NCBI RefSeq assembly: GCF_004795255.1
Contig: NZ_SSBQ01000002.1
Span: 3,491,501 to 3,555,500, forward strand
Reading direction: 5' to 3'
DNA: 64,000 nucleotides
Source: Streptomyces sp. RKND-216
Lineage (GTDB): Bacteria > Actinomycetota > Actinomycetes > Streptomycetales > Streptomycetaceae
Of the stretch, positions 29,403-38,500 are shown one piece after another. Made by a program: the position numbers and the translations under genes. Within the stretch, counting starts at the first letter, position 1; every line of letters begins with the position of its first letter. Below the pieces are notes generated by a model that had not been told where the DNA came from, did not search any database, and saw only the letters and a list, made by a program, of their open reading frames with translations.

Positions 29403-30680
29403 TCAGGCCTCCCACGGGATGGTCGCGTCGACGACGGTCGGTCCGCCGAAGGGGCTGGTGCAGGTCAGGTGGCCGTCGACGGCGTGCACCCGGTCGCTCA
29501 GCCCCCGCAGCCCGGTGCCCCGCGCGGGGTCGGCACCGCCGATCCCGTCGTCCGCGACGGCGATGCGCAGCAGGTCGCCCTGACGCAGCACCTTCACGGT
29601 GACGGCGTCGGCGGCGGCGTGCTTGGCGACGTTGGTGAGCGCTTCGGAGATCACGTAGTAGGCCACCGCCTCCGCCCGAGGGGAGCAACGTGCGGTCAGC
29701 TGCACGCGGAGGTCGACGGGGACCGGACTGCGGGCGACGACCGACAGCAGTGCGTCCTCCAGCCCCTGCTCCTGGAGGATGGCCGGGTGCAGACCGCGCG
29801 TCACGTCGCGTAGCTCCTGCATGGCGGCCTTGGCGTCCTCGTGCGCGGTGGTGAGGAGAAGCAGGGCCTTTTCGGGGTCGCGGGCGAAGCGGGACTTGGC
29901 GCGGCCCAGCGTCATCGCCACCGACAGCAGCCGCTGCTGGGCTCCGTCGTGCAGGTTGCGCTCGATGCGGCGCCGCTCCTCCTCGGCGGCGTCGACCATG
30001 CGCGACCGGCTGTCCTCCAGGTCGAGCACACGCCGTACCAGGTGGTCCACGGTTCCCGAGCCCAGCAGCCGGGACACCAGGAGCACCTCGGCGTGCATCA
30101 GGTGGCGGGGCAGTCTCCATCCGGCGGAGAGCATGGCCAGACCGGGCAGGCAGGCGGCGAAGGCGACGGCGGGGGACGTGGCGTCCAGCCCCAGCAACGT
30201 CGCACCGGCAGGGAGCAGCGGGAAGAGGAGCGGCAGTAGCGCCAGTAGCGCGCCCGCGGCCAGCAGGGTGACCACCACTGCCCCCGCTCCGAGTCCCCAC
30301 AGGGAGAGGGCGGCGCTGAAACCCAGGCGCTTCCAGGAGCGGCGGCCGAACAGCCTCGCTGTACGGTCCCGCCAGCCGGGTGCCACGGCCGTTCCTTCGG
30401 GGACGCGGTCCGACGTGGCCGGCTGCAGACCGTGGCGGGCCTGCTCGGCACGCGCCACCAGACCCGCCAGCACCATCGCGACAGGCAGCAGGGGCACGCC
30501 GATGAGGAACACCGGCGTCAGCGCCACTCCGCTCACGAAGAGCACGGCCGGGAGTACGTAGAGGGGCGAGAGCGCGAGGGTGCCGAGTACATGCACCACA
30601 TCGTCGCGGCTCTCCCGGCCGAGAAGGCCTTGTGCCACGCGCAGGGGGCCGCCCCGTAGCCGCGGAGGTCTCACTATCAC
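29403..30680 (-). CDS. Sensor histidine kinase (NarL-type, HisKA_3)
   Basis: About 425 residues from GTG 30680; a second GTG six bases on (30674) is better spaced from GGAGG, and either may be used. The N-terminal half has four to six hydrophobic segments forming a membrane sensor (a domain of the type found in many Streptomyces two-component kinases). The dimerisation/phospho-acceptor helix is AAEEERRRIERNLHDGAQQRL, with the histidine in NLHDG. The ATPase part has EALTNVAKHA (N box) and VADDGIGGAD and GTGLRGLSDRV (G boxes). It phosphorylates the regulator encoded six bases downstream. It is divergent from the MMPL transporter gene. Confidence 0.88.
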   Translation of the reverse strand: MIVRPPRLRGGPLRVAQGLLGRESRDDVVHVLGTLALSPLYVLPAVLFVSGVALTPVFLIGVPLLPVAMVLAGLVARAEQARHGLQPATSDRVPEGTAVAPGWRDRTARLFGRRSWKRLGFSAALSLWGLGAGAVVVTLLAAGALLALLPLLFPLLPAGATLLGLDATSPAVAFAACLPGLAMLSAGWRLPRHLMHAEVLLVSRLLGSGTVDHLVRRVLDLEDSRSRMVDAAEEERRRIERNLHDGAQQRLLSVAMTLGRAKSRFARDPEKALLLLTTAHEDAKAAMQELRDVTRGLHPAILQEQGLEDALLSVVARSPVPVDLRVQLTARCSPRAEAVAYYVISEALTNVAKHAAADAVTVKVLRQGDLLRIAVADDGIGGADPARGTGLRGLSDRVHAVDGHLTCTSPFGGPTVVDATIPWEA

Positions 30681-30853
30681 GGCGCCTCCGTAACGTCGTC
30701 GGATCCGGCCTTCCCCTTCGCCCGGCACATCCGTGGCGTCGGGTCGGCCCGTCTGCTGAAGGAGCATAAGGCGGCCCTCCCGCCCTCTCCGAGCGTGCAG
30801 ACGCGCCTTCCTGAGGTGGTGCCAGCACTACCGGGAGGTGGGTGCCGGCACGC

Positions 30854-30882
30854 CCGACAGGCGGTGAGCAGCTGCGTAGCGT
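30854..30882 (+). promoter_or_regulatory. Candidate promoter of the MMPL transporter gene
   Basis: CCGACA (30854-30859), 17 bases, TAGCGT (30877-30882); transcript start near 30889 gives a leader of about 26 bases. A near-palindrome GGTgGTGCCAGCACtACC lies upstream at about 30822-30839. Confidence 0.4.
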
Positions 30883-30914
30883 CACAGGATGTTCACCGGA
30901 GAAGGAGTGCTGAG

Positions 30915-33149
30915 ATGGCCCTGACCAGTAGAACGGGCGCCTCGGAGACGGCGCCCGATGCGACGCCTCCGAATCCCCGTCCGGCCCGCGGTCTCGTGGA
31001 ACGGACTGCGGCGTGGAGCATGGCGCACCGCAAGCTCACCCTGATCGGGTGGGTCGCTCTCGTCGTGCTGGGGTACGGGGCCAGCCTCCTGACCGGGGTG
31101 CAGTCCCAGGAGGACGCGGACGGTCTGACTGGACAGTCCGCGGTTGCGGAACGGCTGCTGGACAACGCCGATTTCGCCGACGAGGGGGTGGAGAACGTCC
31201 TCATCCAGGCCCGGAAGGGCGACCTCGCGGACGCGCAGGCCGACGTGGTCGTCGGCGCCCTTCGCGACCGTTACGCCCAGGTGGACACGGTGCGGTCGGT
31301 CGGGGAGCCGGTGCCCGCAGAGGACGGCCGGAGCGTCCTGCTGCCCGTCCGGATGGACCTGGAGAAGAAGGGGTCGGAAGAGGACCTGAGCCCCAAGGTC
31401 GCAGTGGAGCCGATGCTGAAGGCCACCGAAGCGGTAGCGGAGGACCACCCTGCCTTGCGGGTCGAGCAGCTGGGCAAGGGCTCCCTGACACGTGAACTGA
31501 GCACGCACCTGCAGGCCGACTTCCAGCGGGCGGAGTACATCAGTGTGCCGCTGACGCTGCTCATCCTGCTGGTCGCCTTCGGTGCGCTGCTCGCGGCCGG
31601 CATCCCGGTCCTGCTCGGCGTGACGGCCGTCGTGTTCGCATTGGGGCTGTCCGGCGTGACCTCGCTGCTGCTGCCGGTCGACGAGAACCAGGCGAGCCTC
31701 ATCTTGCTCATGGGCCTCGCGGTCGGGGTCGACTACTCGTTGTTCTACCTGCGTCGGCAGCGCGAGGAACGCGCGGCGGGGCGAGAACCCGAGGTCGCCC
31801 TGAGTGTCGCCGCCGCAACCTCCGGCAGGGCGGTGCTGGTCTCCGGCGTCACGGTGATGGTGGCCATGGCCGGGATGTTCCTGTCCGGCAGCATGCTCTT
31901 CTCCTCCCTGGCGCTGGGCACCATCCTCGTCGTGGCGGTGGCCGTGCTCGGCTCGCTGACCGCGCTGCCCGCAACGCTGGCGGCCCTCGGCGACCGGATC
32001 GATCGTCCCCGTATCCCGCTCCTGTGGCGCCGGACGAAGGTGAACCGGGAGAGCCGGTTCTGGTCGGCGGTGCTGCGCCCGGTACTGAAGGTGCCGGCGG
32101 CCGCCCTCCTCGCCGGTGTGCTGGCGATGCTCGCGCTGGCCTACCCGGCGCTCGAGATGAAGCTGAAGATGCCCGGTGACGAGGACCTGCCGCGCAGCTA
32201 CGCGATCATGCAGACCTACGACCGGGTGGTCGAGGCGTTCCCCAGCGAAGGCACCGCTCACGCCGTCGTGGTGGAGGCCGCCGAGTCCCGGGCTCCCGAG
32301 GTGGAGAGGTTGCTGGCGGGGCTGCACCAGGACGCCGTGGACACCGGACGGTTCGTGGGAGGGGGCGCGCCGGACCTGGCGCTCTCTGAGGACGGCACGG
32401 TCACCCGTCTGGAGCTGCACGTCGAAGGCGAGGCCGGTGGTACCGAGGCGCGCGAGACGCTGGACCTGCTCCGTGACGACTTGGCGCCGTCGGCGCTGCA
32501 GGGGCAGGACCTCGGCAAGTGGGCCGTGGGCGGTGCGACCGCCTTCACCGTCGACTTCTCGGCCACTCTGGAGGACCGGCTGCCGCTGGTGATCGGCTTC
32601 GTCATGCTGCTCTGCCTCGCGATCATGCTGCTGGCGTTCCGTTCTCCGATCCTCGCGTTGGTCACGGGCGTACTGAACGTGCTGTCCGTGGTGAGCGCCT
32701 ATGGCGTGCTGGTACTGGTGTTCCAGCACGAGTGGGCGGAGGGGCTCCTCGGGTTCGAGTCGAACGGCGCGGTCGTCTCGTGGCTGCCCCTGATTCTGTT
32801 CGTGGTCCTTTTCGGCCTGTCGATGGACTACCACGTTTTCGTGCTCAGCCGGGTGCGTGAGGGTGTGCGCCGGGAGGGATCGCCACGCGAGGCCATCCGG
32901 CACGGCATTCTCACCTCGGCCGGGGTGGTCACCACCGCTGCCGTCATCATGGTCGCGGTGTTCGCGGTCTTCGCCACCCTCTCCACGCTGGAGATGAAGC
33001 AGTTGGGGGTGGGGCTGGCCGTGGCCATCCTGCTCGACGCGACCCTCATCCGCGGTGTGCTGCTGCCGGCCACTCTCGCTCTGCTGGGCGACTGGGCGTG
33101 GCACGAACCCCGCTGGCTCGCGAAGGCACCCTCCGTCGCGCACGACTGA
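30915..33149 (+). CDS. MMPL/RND-family membrane transporter
   Basis: 744 residues from ATG 30915, with GAAGGAG upstream. Twelve transmembrane helices are arranged as two repeats: one helix, a large outer domain (about residues 55-195), five helices, then the same again from about residue 405. Typical MMPL segments are LLMGLAVGVDYSLFYLRRQREE (repeat 1) and FVVLFGLSMDYHVFVLSRVREG (repeat 2), with the Asp-Tyr pairs that carry the proton relay. The family exports lipids, lipopeptides or antibiotics. It lies at the edge of the peptide cluster, next to the PPTase, and opposite a two-component system. Export or self-resistance for the cluster product is plausible but unproven, since a dedicated exporter exists at 55879. 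Confidence 0.88.
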   Translation: MALTSRTGASETAPDATPPNPRPARGLVERTAAWSMAHRKLTLIGWVALVVLGYGASLLTGVQSQEDADGLTGQSAVAERLLDNADFADEGVENVLIQARKGDLADAQADVVVGALRDRYAQVDTVRSVGEPVPAEDGRSVLLPVRMDLEKKGSEEDLSPKVAVEPMLKATEAVAEDHPALRVEQLGKGSLTRELSTHLQADFQRAEYISVPLTLLILLVAFGALLAAGIPVLLGVTAVVFALGLSGVTSLLLPVDENQASLILLMGLAVGVDYSLFYLRRQREERAAGREPEVALSVAAATSGRAVLVSGVTVMVAMAGMFLSGSMLFSSLALGTILVVAVAVLGSLTALPATLAALGDRIDRPRIPLLWRRTKVNRESRFWSAVLRPVLKVPAAALLAGVLAMLALAYPALEMKLKMPGDEDLPRSYAIMQTYDRVVEAFPSEGTAHAVVVEAAESRAPEVERLLAGLHQDAVDTGRFVGGGAPDLALSEDGTVTRLELHVEGEAGGTEARETLDLLRDDLAPSALQGQDLGKWAVGGATAFTVDFSATLEDRLPLVIGFVMLLCLAIMLLAFRSPILALVTGVLNVLSVVSAYGVLVLVFQHEWAEGLLGFESNGAVVSWLPLILFVVLFGLSMDYHVFVLSRVREGVRREGSPREAIRHGILTSAGVVTTAAVIMVAVFAVFATLSTLEMKQLGVGLAVAILLDATLIRGVLLPATLALLGDWAWHEPRWLAKAPSVAHD

Positions 33150-33154
33150 GTCGG

Positions 33155-33192
33155 GGCGGGGCGGCTTCGTCGTACGGCGATACCGCCCCGCC
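33155..33192. terminator. Terminator hairpin after the MMPL gene
   Basis: GGCGGGGCGG (33155-33164) pairs with CCGCCCCGCC (33183-33192) around an 18-base loop. Confidence 0.5.
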
Positions 33193-33264
33193 TCCGAACC
33201 GGCGCGGCTTCCCCGCGCGGGAGTGTCTTCGTGAATTCCGGGGCCGCAGAGGAGATCGGTACCG

Positions 33265-33897
33265 ATGAGTGGCTGGAGCGCACCGCCTCGCGGCATCTCA
33301 CCCGTCTGCGGTGAACTGCACATTTTCCGGGTCGCGTTGACCGCCGCGTCACACGCCGACGCAAGCTGGAAGCTCCGGCGTGTGCTGAGCCACGTGCTGG
33401 GTGCGTGGACGACCGGCACGGAACCGGAGCGGCTGCTGGCCGGACGGGCACGCCCGGCAGGGCCCGGGCTCTGGTGCGGCGCCGTGCGCAGCAGAGACAC
33501 CCTGCTGGTCGTGTTCTCCCGCCACGCGGACGTCGGTGTCGACCTGCAGTCGGGCTCCGTTCTCTACGACGAGAGTCTGCATCTGGCGTTGACCCGGTGG
33601 GAGCAGGGCATCCTGCGCCGCCTCTCCCTCTCGTCCCGGCACGCGTTCTTCCTCGCGCTCTGGGCCCGTAAGGAGGCGGTGTTGCGCGCTGCCGGGCACG
33701 GCCTTCGTATCCGTCAGTCCGAGGTAGAGGTGCTGATCGAGGGGGGTGCGGGTACGGTGCCGGTGCCACTGCCATTCGACGGCGGCATCATGGAGGTGCA
33801 CCTTCGCGATCTCCCGTTCGAGGGGGGTACGGTCGCCGCCGTCGCCTCCACGACTCCGGTCACGGCGCTGTACACCTGGGACTTCGACCGCTCATAG
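33265..33897 (+). CDS. 4'-phosphopantetheinyl transferase, Sfp type
   Basis: 210 residues, shorter than Sfp. It should attach the phosphopantetheine arm of CoA to the Ser of the PCP domains in the neighbouring NRPSs. Motifs: HADVGVDLQSG (Asp93) and FFLALWARKEAVLRAAGHGL (Lys136-Glu137), the two Sfp signatures. Where Sfp has a second magnesium ligand two residues after the Asp (GIDIE), this protein has Gln95. The N-terminal half is short and diverged. It starts at ATG 33265, after a terminator that follows the MMPL gene, so it may have its own promoter. It faces the XRE regulator gene, with about 75 bases between their stop codons. Confidence 0.82.
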   Translation: MSGWSAPPRGISPVCGELHIFRVALTAASHADASWKLRRVLSHVLGAWTTGTEPERLLAGRARPAGPGLWCGAVRSRDTLLVVFSRHADVGVDLQSGSVLYDESLHLALTRWEQGILRRLSLSSRHAFFLALWARKEAVLRAAGHGLRIRQSEVEVLIEGGAGTVPVPLPFDGGIMEVHLRDLPFEGGTVAAVASTTPVTALYTWDFDRS

Positions 33898-33972
33898 CCG
33901 GGCTCGCGAAGACCGGTCAGGTGTGGGGGCCATGCTCTCATCTAGGACGCACCACTCCTCCTCGCCCAGGGG

Positions 33973-35250
33973 TCAGGCGCCGTCCGGCCGGTCGGCGGCG
34001 AGCATGTCGCTCAACTCGCGCCACGCCTGCGCCGACCTGCGATAGGCGCCCATGTCGTCCAGGGTCCGAGCGGCTTCGCGGTAGCGCTCCTGGGCTCGGG
34101 GAGGGTCGCCGGCCATGCGGTGGGCGCGGGCGGCGAGCAGCAGGCACACACCTTCGTCTGCGGACGGCTCCGGCGCCGTCTCTGCGACGAGGGGTTCCAG
34201 CAATCCGAGCGCGCTGTCCGGCTCCCGTCGGCACAGCGCGAGTTGGGCCTCGCCGACGGCGAGGTCACGGAGGTCGCGCGGGCTGCCGATCAGTTCCAGC
34301 GCCTGACGTGCGCGGGCAAGCAGTGCCGCCGCGGCGTCCGGTGCCGCGGGCGACGGGTCATGATCCATCCGCCGGACTGCCGAGGCCAGGCAGACGCGGG
34401 CCCACGCCGACAGGTCCGCTTCCGGCCGCAGGCAGGTGAGGGAACGTTCGTGCCAGCGCACCCCGTCCGGCACCCTGCCGAGGAGGAAACAGGTGCTGCT
34501 CAGCCCCGACTGGACGAGACCGCGCAGTTGCCGCGACGGCACGTCCTCGACGATCTTCTCGAGCGAGGCGGCGAGCCGCTCGGCGTTGTCCAGTTCGCCA
34601 CTCTCCCCGTAACCGAGGAGCAGTTCGAGGTGCGCGGCGACCCGTTCGTGCTCCGCCTGGGGAAGTCCCGCAGCCGCGGTCACGGCACGCTCCCCCGCTC
34701 GTACGGCCTCCCCGGGGCGACCCCGTCGACGCCGGTTGCGGGACAGTGCGGTGGACACGCGAACGGAGAGCCGAGCGGACTCCTGTGTCAACGGCACGTC
34801 CGCCAGCCGGTCCAGGACGATGTGCTGTTCGGCGAGGCGACCCAGGGTCTCCTGGACCTCGCTCAGCTCCCATGCGGCTTCCCAGGCGACATCCTCCTCC
34901 GCAGGGCCGACGGGCTCGTGGGCGAGGAGGCGCAGCCGTTCCACCGCCGTGTCCAGATCGCCGTCCCGGCGCAACGCCCGAGCCGTCAGCAGCCGCCCGG
35001 TCAGATCGAGTCGTCGGCTGCGGTGCTGCTCCGGGCCCTCTGCGGCGGTGAGTGCCTCCAGCGAGACCTCGAGCCGCTTGGCGAAGAGCGCGGCCATCGC
35101 CTCGTTGCAGGGCCGTCGACCGCATTCCACCAGCGAGATGTAGCTCGCGGACACTTCGTCCCGTGCCAGCTCCGCCTGTGACATGCCGCGTTGTAGGCGG
35201 AGTTGACGGAGTCTGCGGCCGAAGGCGGGTTGATGGGTGGTGTGGTTCAT
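33973..35250 (-). CDS. XRE-family transcriptional regulator with TPR-like C-terminus
   Basis: 425 residues. The N-terminal helix-turn-helix (residues 10-68) reads FGRRLRQLRLQRGMSQAELARDEVSASYISLVECGRRPCNEAMAALFAKRLEV, an XRE/Cro fold. The remaining 350 residues are helical TPR-like repeats (for example LGRLAEQHIVLDRLADVPLT and GDPPRAQERYREAARTLDDMGAYRRSAQAWRELS). Such regulators in actinobacteria often control nearby biosynthetic genes and may sense a small peptide or protein through the TPR part. It is divergent from NRPS1. The shared 320-bp region holds repeated TGTCATG-like elements that are candidate binding sites. Activator or repressor cannot be told. Confidence 0.85.
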   Translation of the reverse strand: MNHTTHQPAFGRRLRQLRLQRGMSQAELARDEVSASYISLVECGRRPCNEAMAALFAKRLEVSLEALTAAEGPEQHRSRRLDLTGRLLTARALRRDGDLDTAVERLRLLAHEPVGPAEEDVAWEAAWELSEVQETLGRLAEQHIVLDRLADVPLTQESARLSVRVSTALSRNRRRRGRPGEAVRAGERAVTAAAGLPQAEHERVAAHLELLLGYGESGELDNAERLAASLEKIVEDVPSRQLRGLVQSGLSSTCFLLGRVPDGVRWHERSLTCLRPEADLSAWARVCLASAVRRMDHDPSPAAPDAAAALLARARQALELIGSPRDLRDLAVGEAQLALCRREPDSALGLLEPLVAETAPEPSADEGVCLLLAARAHRMAGDPPRAQERYREAARTLDDMGAYRRSAQAWRELSDMLAADRPDGA

Positions 35251-35332
35251 CCGGCTGGCCGCCGCCTTCTTCCCGGTGTCGTGGCACTCCTGCCCCCCGT
35301 CCCGGTCAGCCTAGTCGCAAGCGGTGGGTGAC

Positions 35333-35488
35333 TGTCATGGACGGCGCCTCGACGTGACTCTCTTTGTCAACATCTTGTCAGGAGGGAGTAGTGCGTCATG
35401 AGGGTCGAACTCGCCTGCGGGGGAACGGAATTGAGCCTTCCTAGTGGAACTGCTCATGACATGTTTCGTGACACTTTTCTGCTTGACA
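35333..35488. promoter_or_regulatory. Regulatory region between the XRE gene and NRPS1: repeated GTCATG elements and a TTGACA box
   Basis: TGTCATG occurs at 35333-35339. GTCATGAG at 35395-35402 is the exact inverse of CTCATGAC at 35453-35460. The last overlaps CATGACA (35455-35461). A consensus -35, TTGACA, lies at 35483-35488; no good -10 follows it at the right distance, CACAGT (35507-35512) being the nearest. The region has lower GC than the genes around it. The XRE regulator is the obvious candidate to bind here (inference). Confidence 0.4.
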
Positions 35489-35570
35489 CGTGACGGACCG
35501 TAAGCCCACAGTGGCCTGTCCGTTGTGGCGAAAGATGGTCACTGCTGTGCATGTTTCGGGGGGTTCCGCG

Positions 35571-38500
35571 ATGACGGCTGCTTACCAGGGTGAGAGACGT
35601 GACGCGACGGGAGGGCGTCCGCAGGTCTCCACGGACGCGGTCGACGGCGCCCGCTGTGACGTTCCGCTCTCCGTCGGGCAGGCGTCGCTGTACTTCCTTC
35701 AGGAACTCGCACCCGCGTCACCGGCCTACCATCTGGCTGCGACGGCCCGCGTGCGGGAGCGCCTGGATGCGGCCCGGCTGCGCAGCGGCTGGAAAGCGGT
35801 CTGCCGACGCCACCCGGTGCTCACCGGAGTCGTCGCCGAGGGGCAGGACGGATATGTGCAGCGCTGGGGCGCTGCCGTACCCACCTTCGCGATACGTGAG
35901 GTTCCCGGCGTCGAACGGGAGGAGTTGCTGCGGCTCGCGGCCGAGGACTACGAGGTTCCGTTCGTCCTGCGCGAAGAGGCGCCGGCCCGGTTCTTCGTCT
36001 ACCAGGAGGCCGACGCCACGACGCTGCACCTCGTGCTGCACCACGTCGCCGGCGACCTCACCTCCTGCTTCCTGCTCCTGGAGCAACTCCTCGCCCACTA
36101 CCGTGGCACGGCGGCCGACGTCCCCTCGCCCGCAGAGCCCGACACCTCGTTCGCCACGCATGTCGCGGCGGAGCGCAGGTTCCTCGACAGCCGTCGGTCC
36201 CACCCGATGCGCCGCTACTGGGCCGAGCGCCTGGCCGGCTGCACCTTCTCCCTCGAGGGGGTTCCCGCCACAGCCCCTCGCCCGTCCGGCGACGCGGGTG
36301 CCCCTGCATACGCCAGGGTCAGCATCTCCGCTGCCGTCGCCGCCCGCGTGCGGAACACCGCCGAGCGGACCGGCACCTCCACCGCCACCGTCCTCCTCGC
36401 CGCCTTCAACGTCCTCCTGCACAAGCTGACCGGAAGCGACGACGTTCTGGTCGGCTTCCCCACCGAGGGACGCAAGAAGGCCTTTCGGGAAACGGTGGGC
36501 TACTTCACCAACTCCCTGCTGCTGCGCACCTCCGTCACCTCCGGTGCGACCTTCGAGGCCGTTCTGTCCGCCACGCACTCCGCCCTGGTGGGGGCCGTAC
36601 GCCACCAGGCGTTGCCCACCCCGACCGTCCTCGGCCGGCTCTCGCCGGGGTCCGCGCTGTCCGGGCAGTCGCTCTACCAGGTCAGCTTCCAGTTCGAGCC
36701 GGAACGGCTGGCCTACGGAACGAAGGCGCTATTCGGCGGGCTCGGCCTCGTGCAGGTCGCCGGCTTCGACGTCGAGCCCCTCCCCGTGCGGCAGCAGGTC
36801 GCACAGTTCCCGCTGCGCATGCAGATCGGCGAGGTGGACGGGTTGCTGGAAGGTGCCCTGCACTTCGACCCGGAGCGGTTCGATGCCGAGACGGTGAGCG
36901 CCTACGCCCAGCTCTTCGAAAACCTCGTCGGAGAGGCGACCGCCGTCCCCGCAACCGTTGTCGGCGAGCTGGGCGGCACGCACCGACAGGCCGTCTCCGA
37001 ATGGTCCGGGGCACGAACACCTGCTGCCGGCGACGGCACCCCGGTGCATCTGCGGGTGGTGGAGCGGGCGAGGCGTGATCCGGAGGGGGTGGCGCTGGTG
37101 GACGAGGCGGGGAGCTGGTCGTACGCGGAGCTGGAGCGTGCGTCCGCGGTGCTGGCCGTGCGGCTGCGTGCGCTGGGTGTGGGTCCGGAGTCCGTCGTCG
37201 GCGTCTGCCTGCTGCGGTCCGCCCGCGCCGTCGTCGCCATGCTGGCGGTGCTGCGCGCCGGCGGCGCCTGGTTCGTGCTCGACCCGGCCTATCCCGGTGA
37301 GCGCCTGCGCACCATGCTGGCCGATGCGGGCTGTGCGGTGCTGCTGACCGCCGGGGATCTTCCGGACGTCCTGCGGGGCGGCGAGGATGGAGCAAACGAT
37401 CTCTTCCCCGCTCCCGCGGTGGTCGATCTGGATTCGGTCGGGCTGCGGGGCGGTGAGGCGTCCGGGCCGGACCGGGCGGGACTGGATCTGGCGGAGGCGG
37501 GCGATCTCGCGTACCTGGTCTACACGTCCGGTTCGACCGGTCGCCCCAAGCCCGTCGCCGTGCCGCACGCGCAGCTCGCCGCCTCCACCGCGGCCCGTGC
37601 CGCGTTCTACGGAGCGACGGCTCCCCGCTTCCTGCTCCTCTCCTCGCTCTCCTTCGACAGCGCCTATGCGGGCGTGTTCTGGGCCCTGACCTTGGGCGGG
37701 ACGCTGGCGCTTCCCGACGAGGGGCAGGGCAAGGACGCCGACGAACTGGCCGCGCTCGTCGCAGCGCACGAGGTCACGCACACCCTGACCGTGCCGTCCC
37801 TCCATCGCGCCCTGCTGCGCCGCCCCGGCGGCCCCGGCGCCTCGCTGCGCATGGTGGTGGTCGCGGGGGAGGCATGCACTCCGGACCTGGTGCGCGAGCA
37901 CCGTCGCGTACTGCCCCGATGCGCACTCGCCAACGAGTACGGACCGAGTGAGACCACTGTCTGGGCCACCGCGCATCTGCTGGAGGACGCCGAGCCGTCC
38001 GCGACCGTGCCCATCGGCCGGCCGGTCGCCGGTGCCACCGTGTTCGTTCTGGATGGTGGGTTGCGGCCGGTGGGTGCGGGTGTGGTGGGTGAGTTGTTCG
38101 TTGGTGGTGTGGGTGTGGGGCGTGGTTATGCGGGTCGGGGTGGGTTGACGGCGGAGCGGTTTGTTCCGGATGCGTGGTCGGGTGTGGTGGGTGGTCGTCT
38201 GTACCGGACGGGGGATTTGGTGCGGTTCGGTGGGGGTGGGGTGCTGGAGTTCTGCGGGCGGGTGGATGAGCAGGTGAAGGTGCGGGGTTTCCGGGTGGAG
38301 TTGGGTGAGGTGGAGGGGGTGGTGCGTTCGGTTGCGGGGGTGGCGGATGCGGTGGTGTCGGCGGTGGCGGGTGTGGGTGGGGAGTTGCGGTTGGTGGCGT
38401 ATGTGGTGGCCCGTGAGGGTGTGGTGGTGGAGGGGGAGTCGGTGCGGTCGTGGGTGGGTGAGCGGTTGCCTGCGTACATGGTGCCGGCGGTGGTGGTGGA

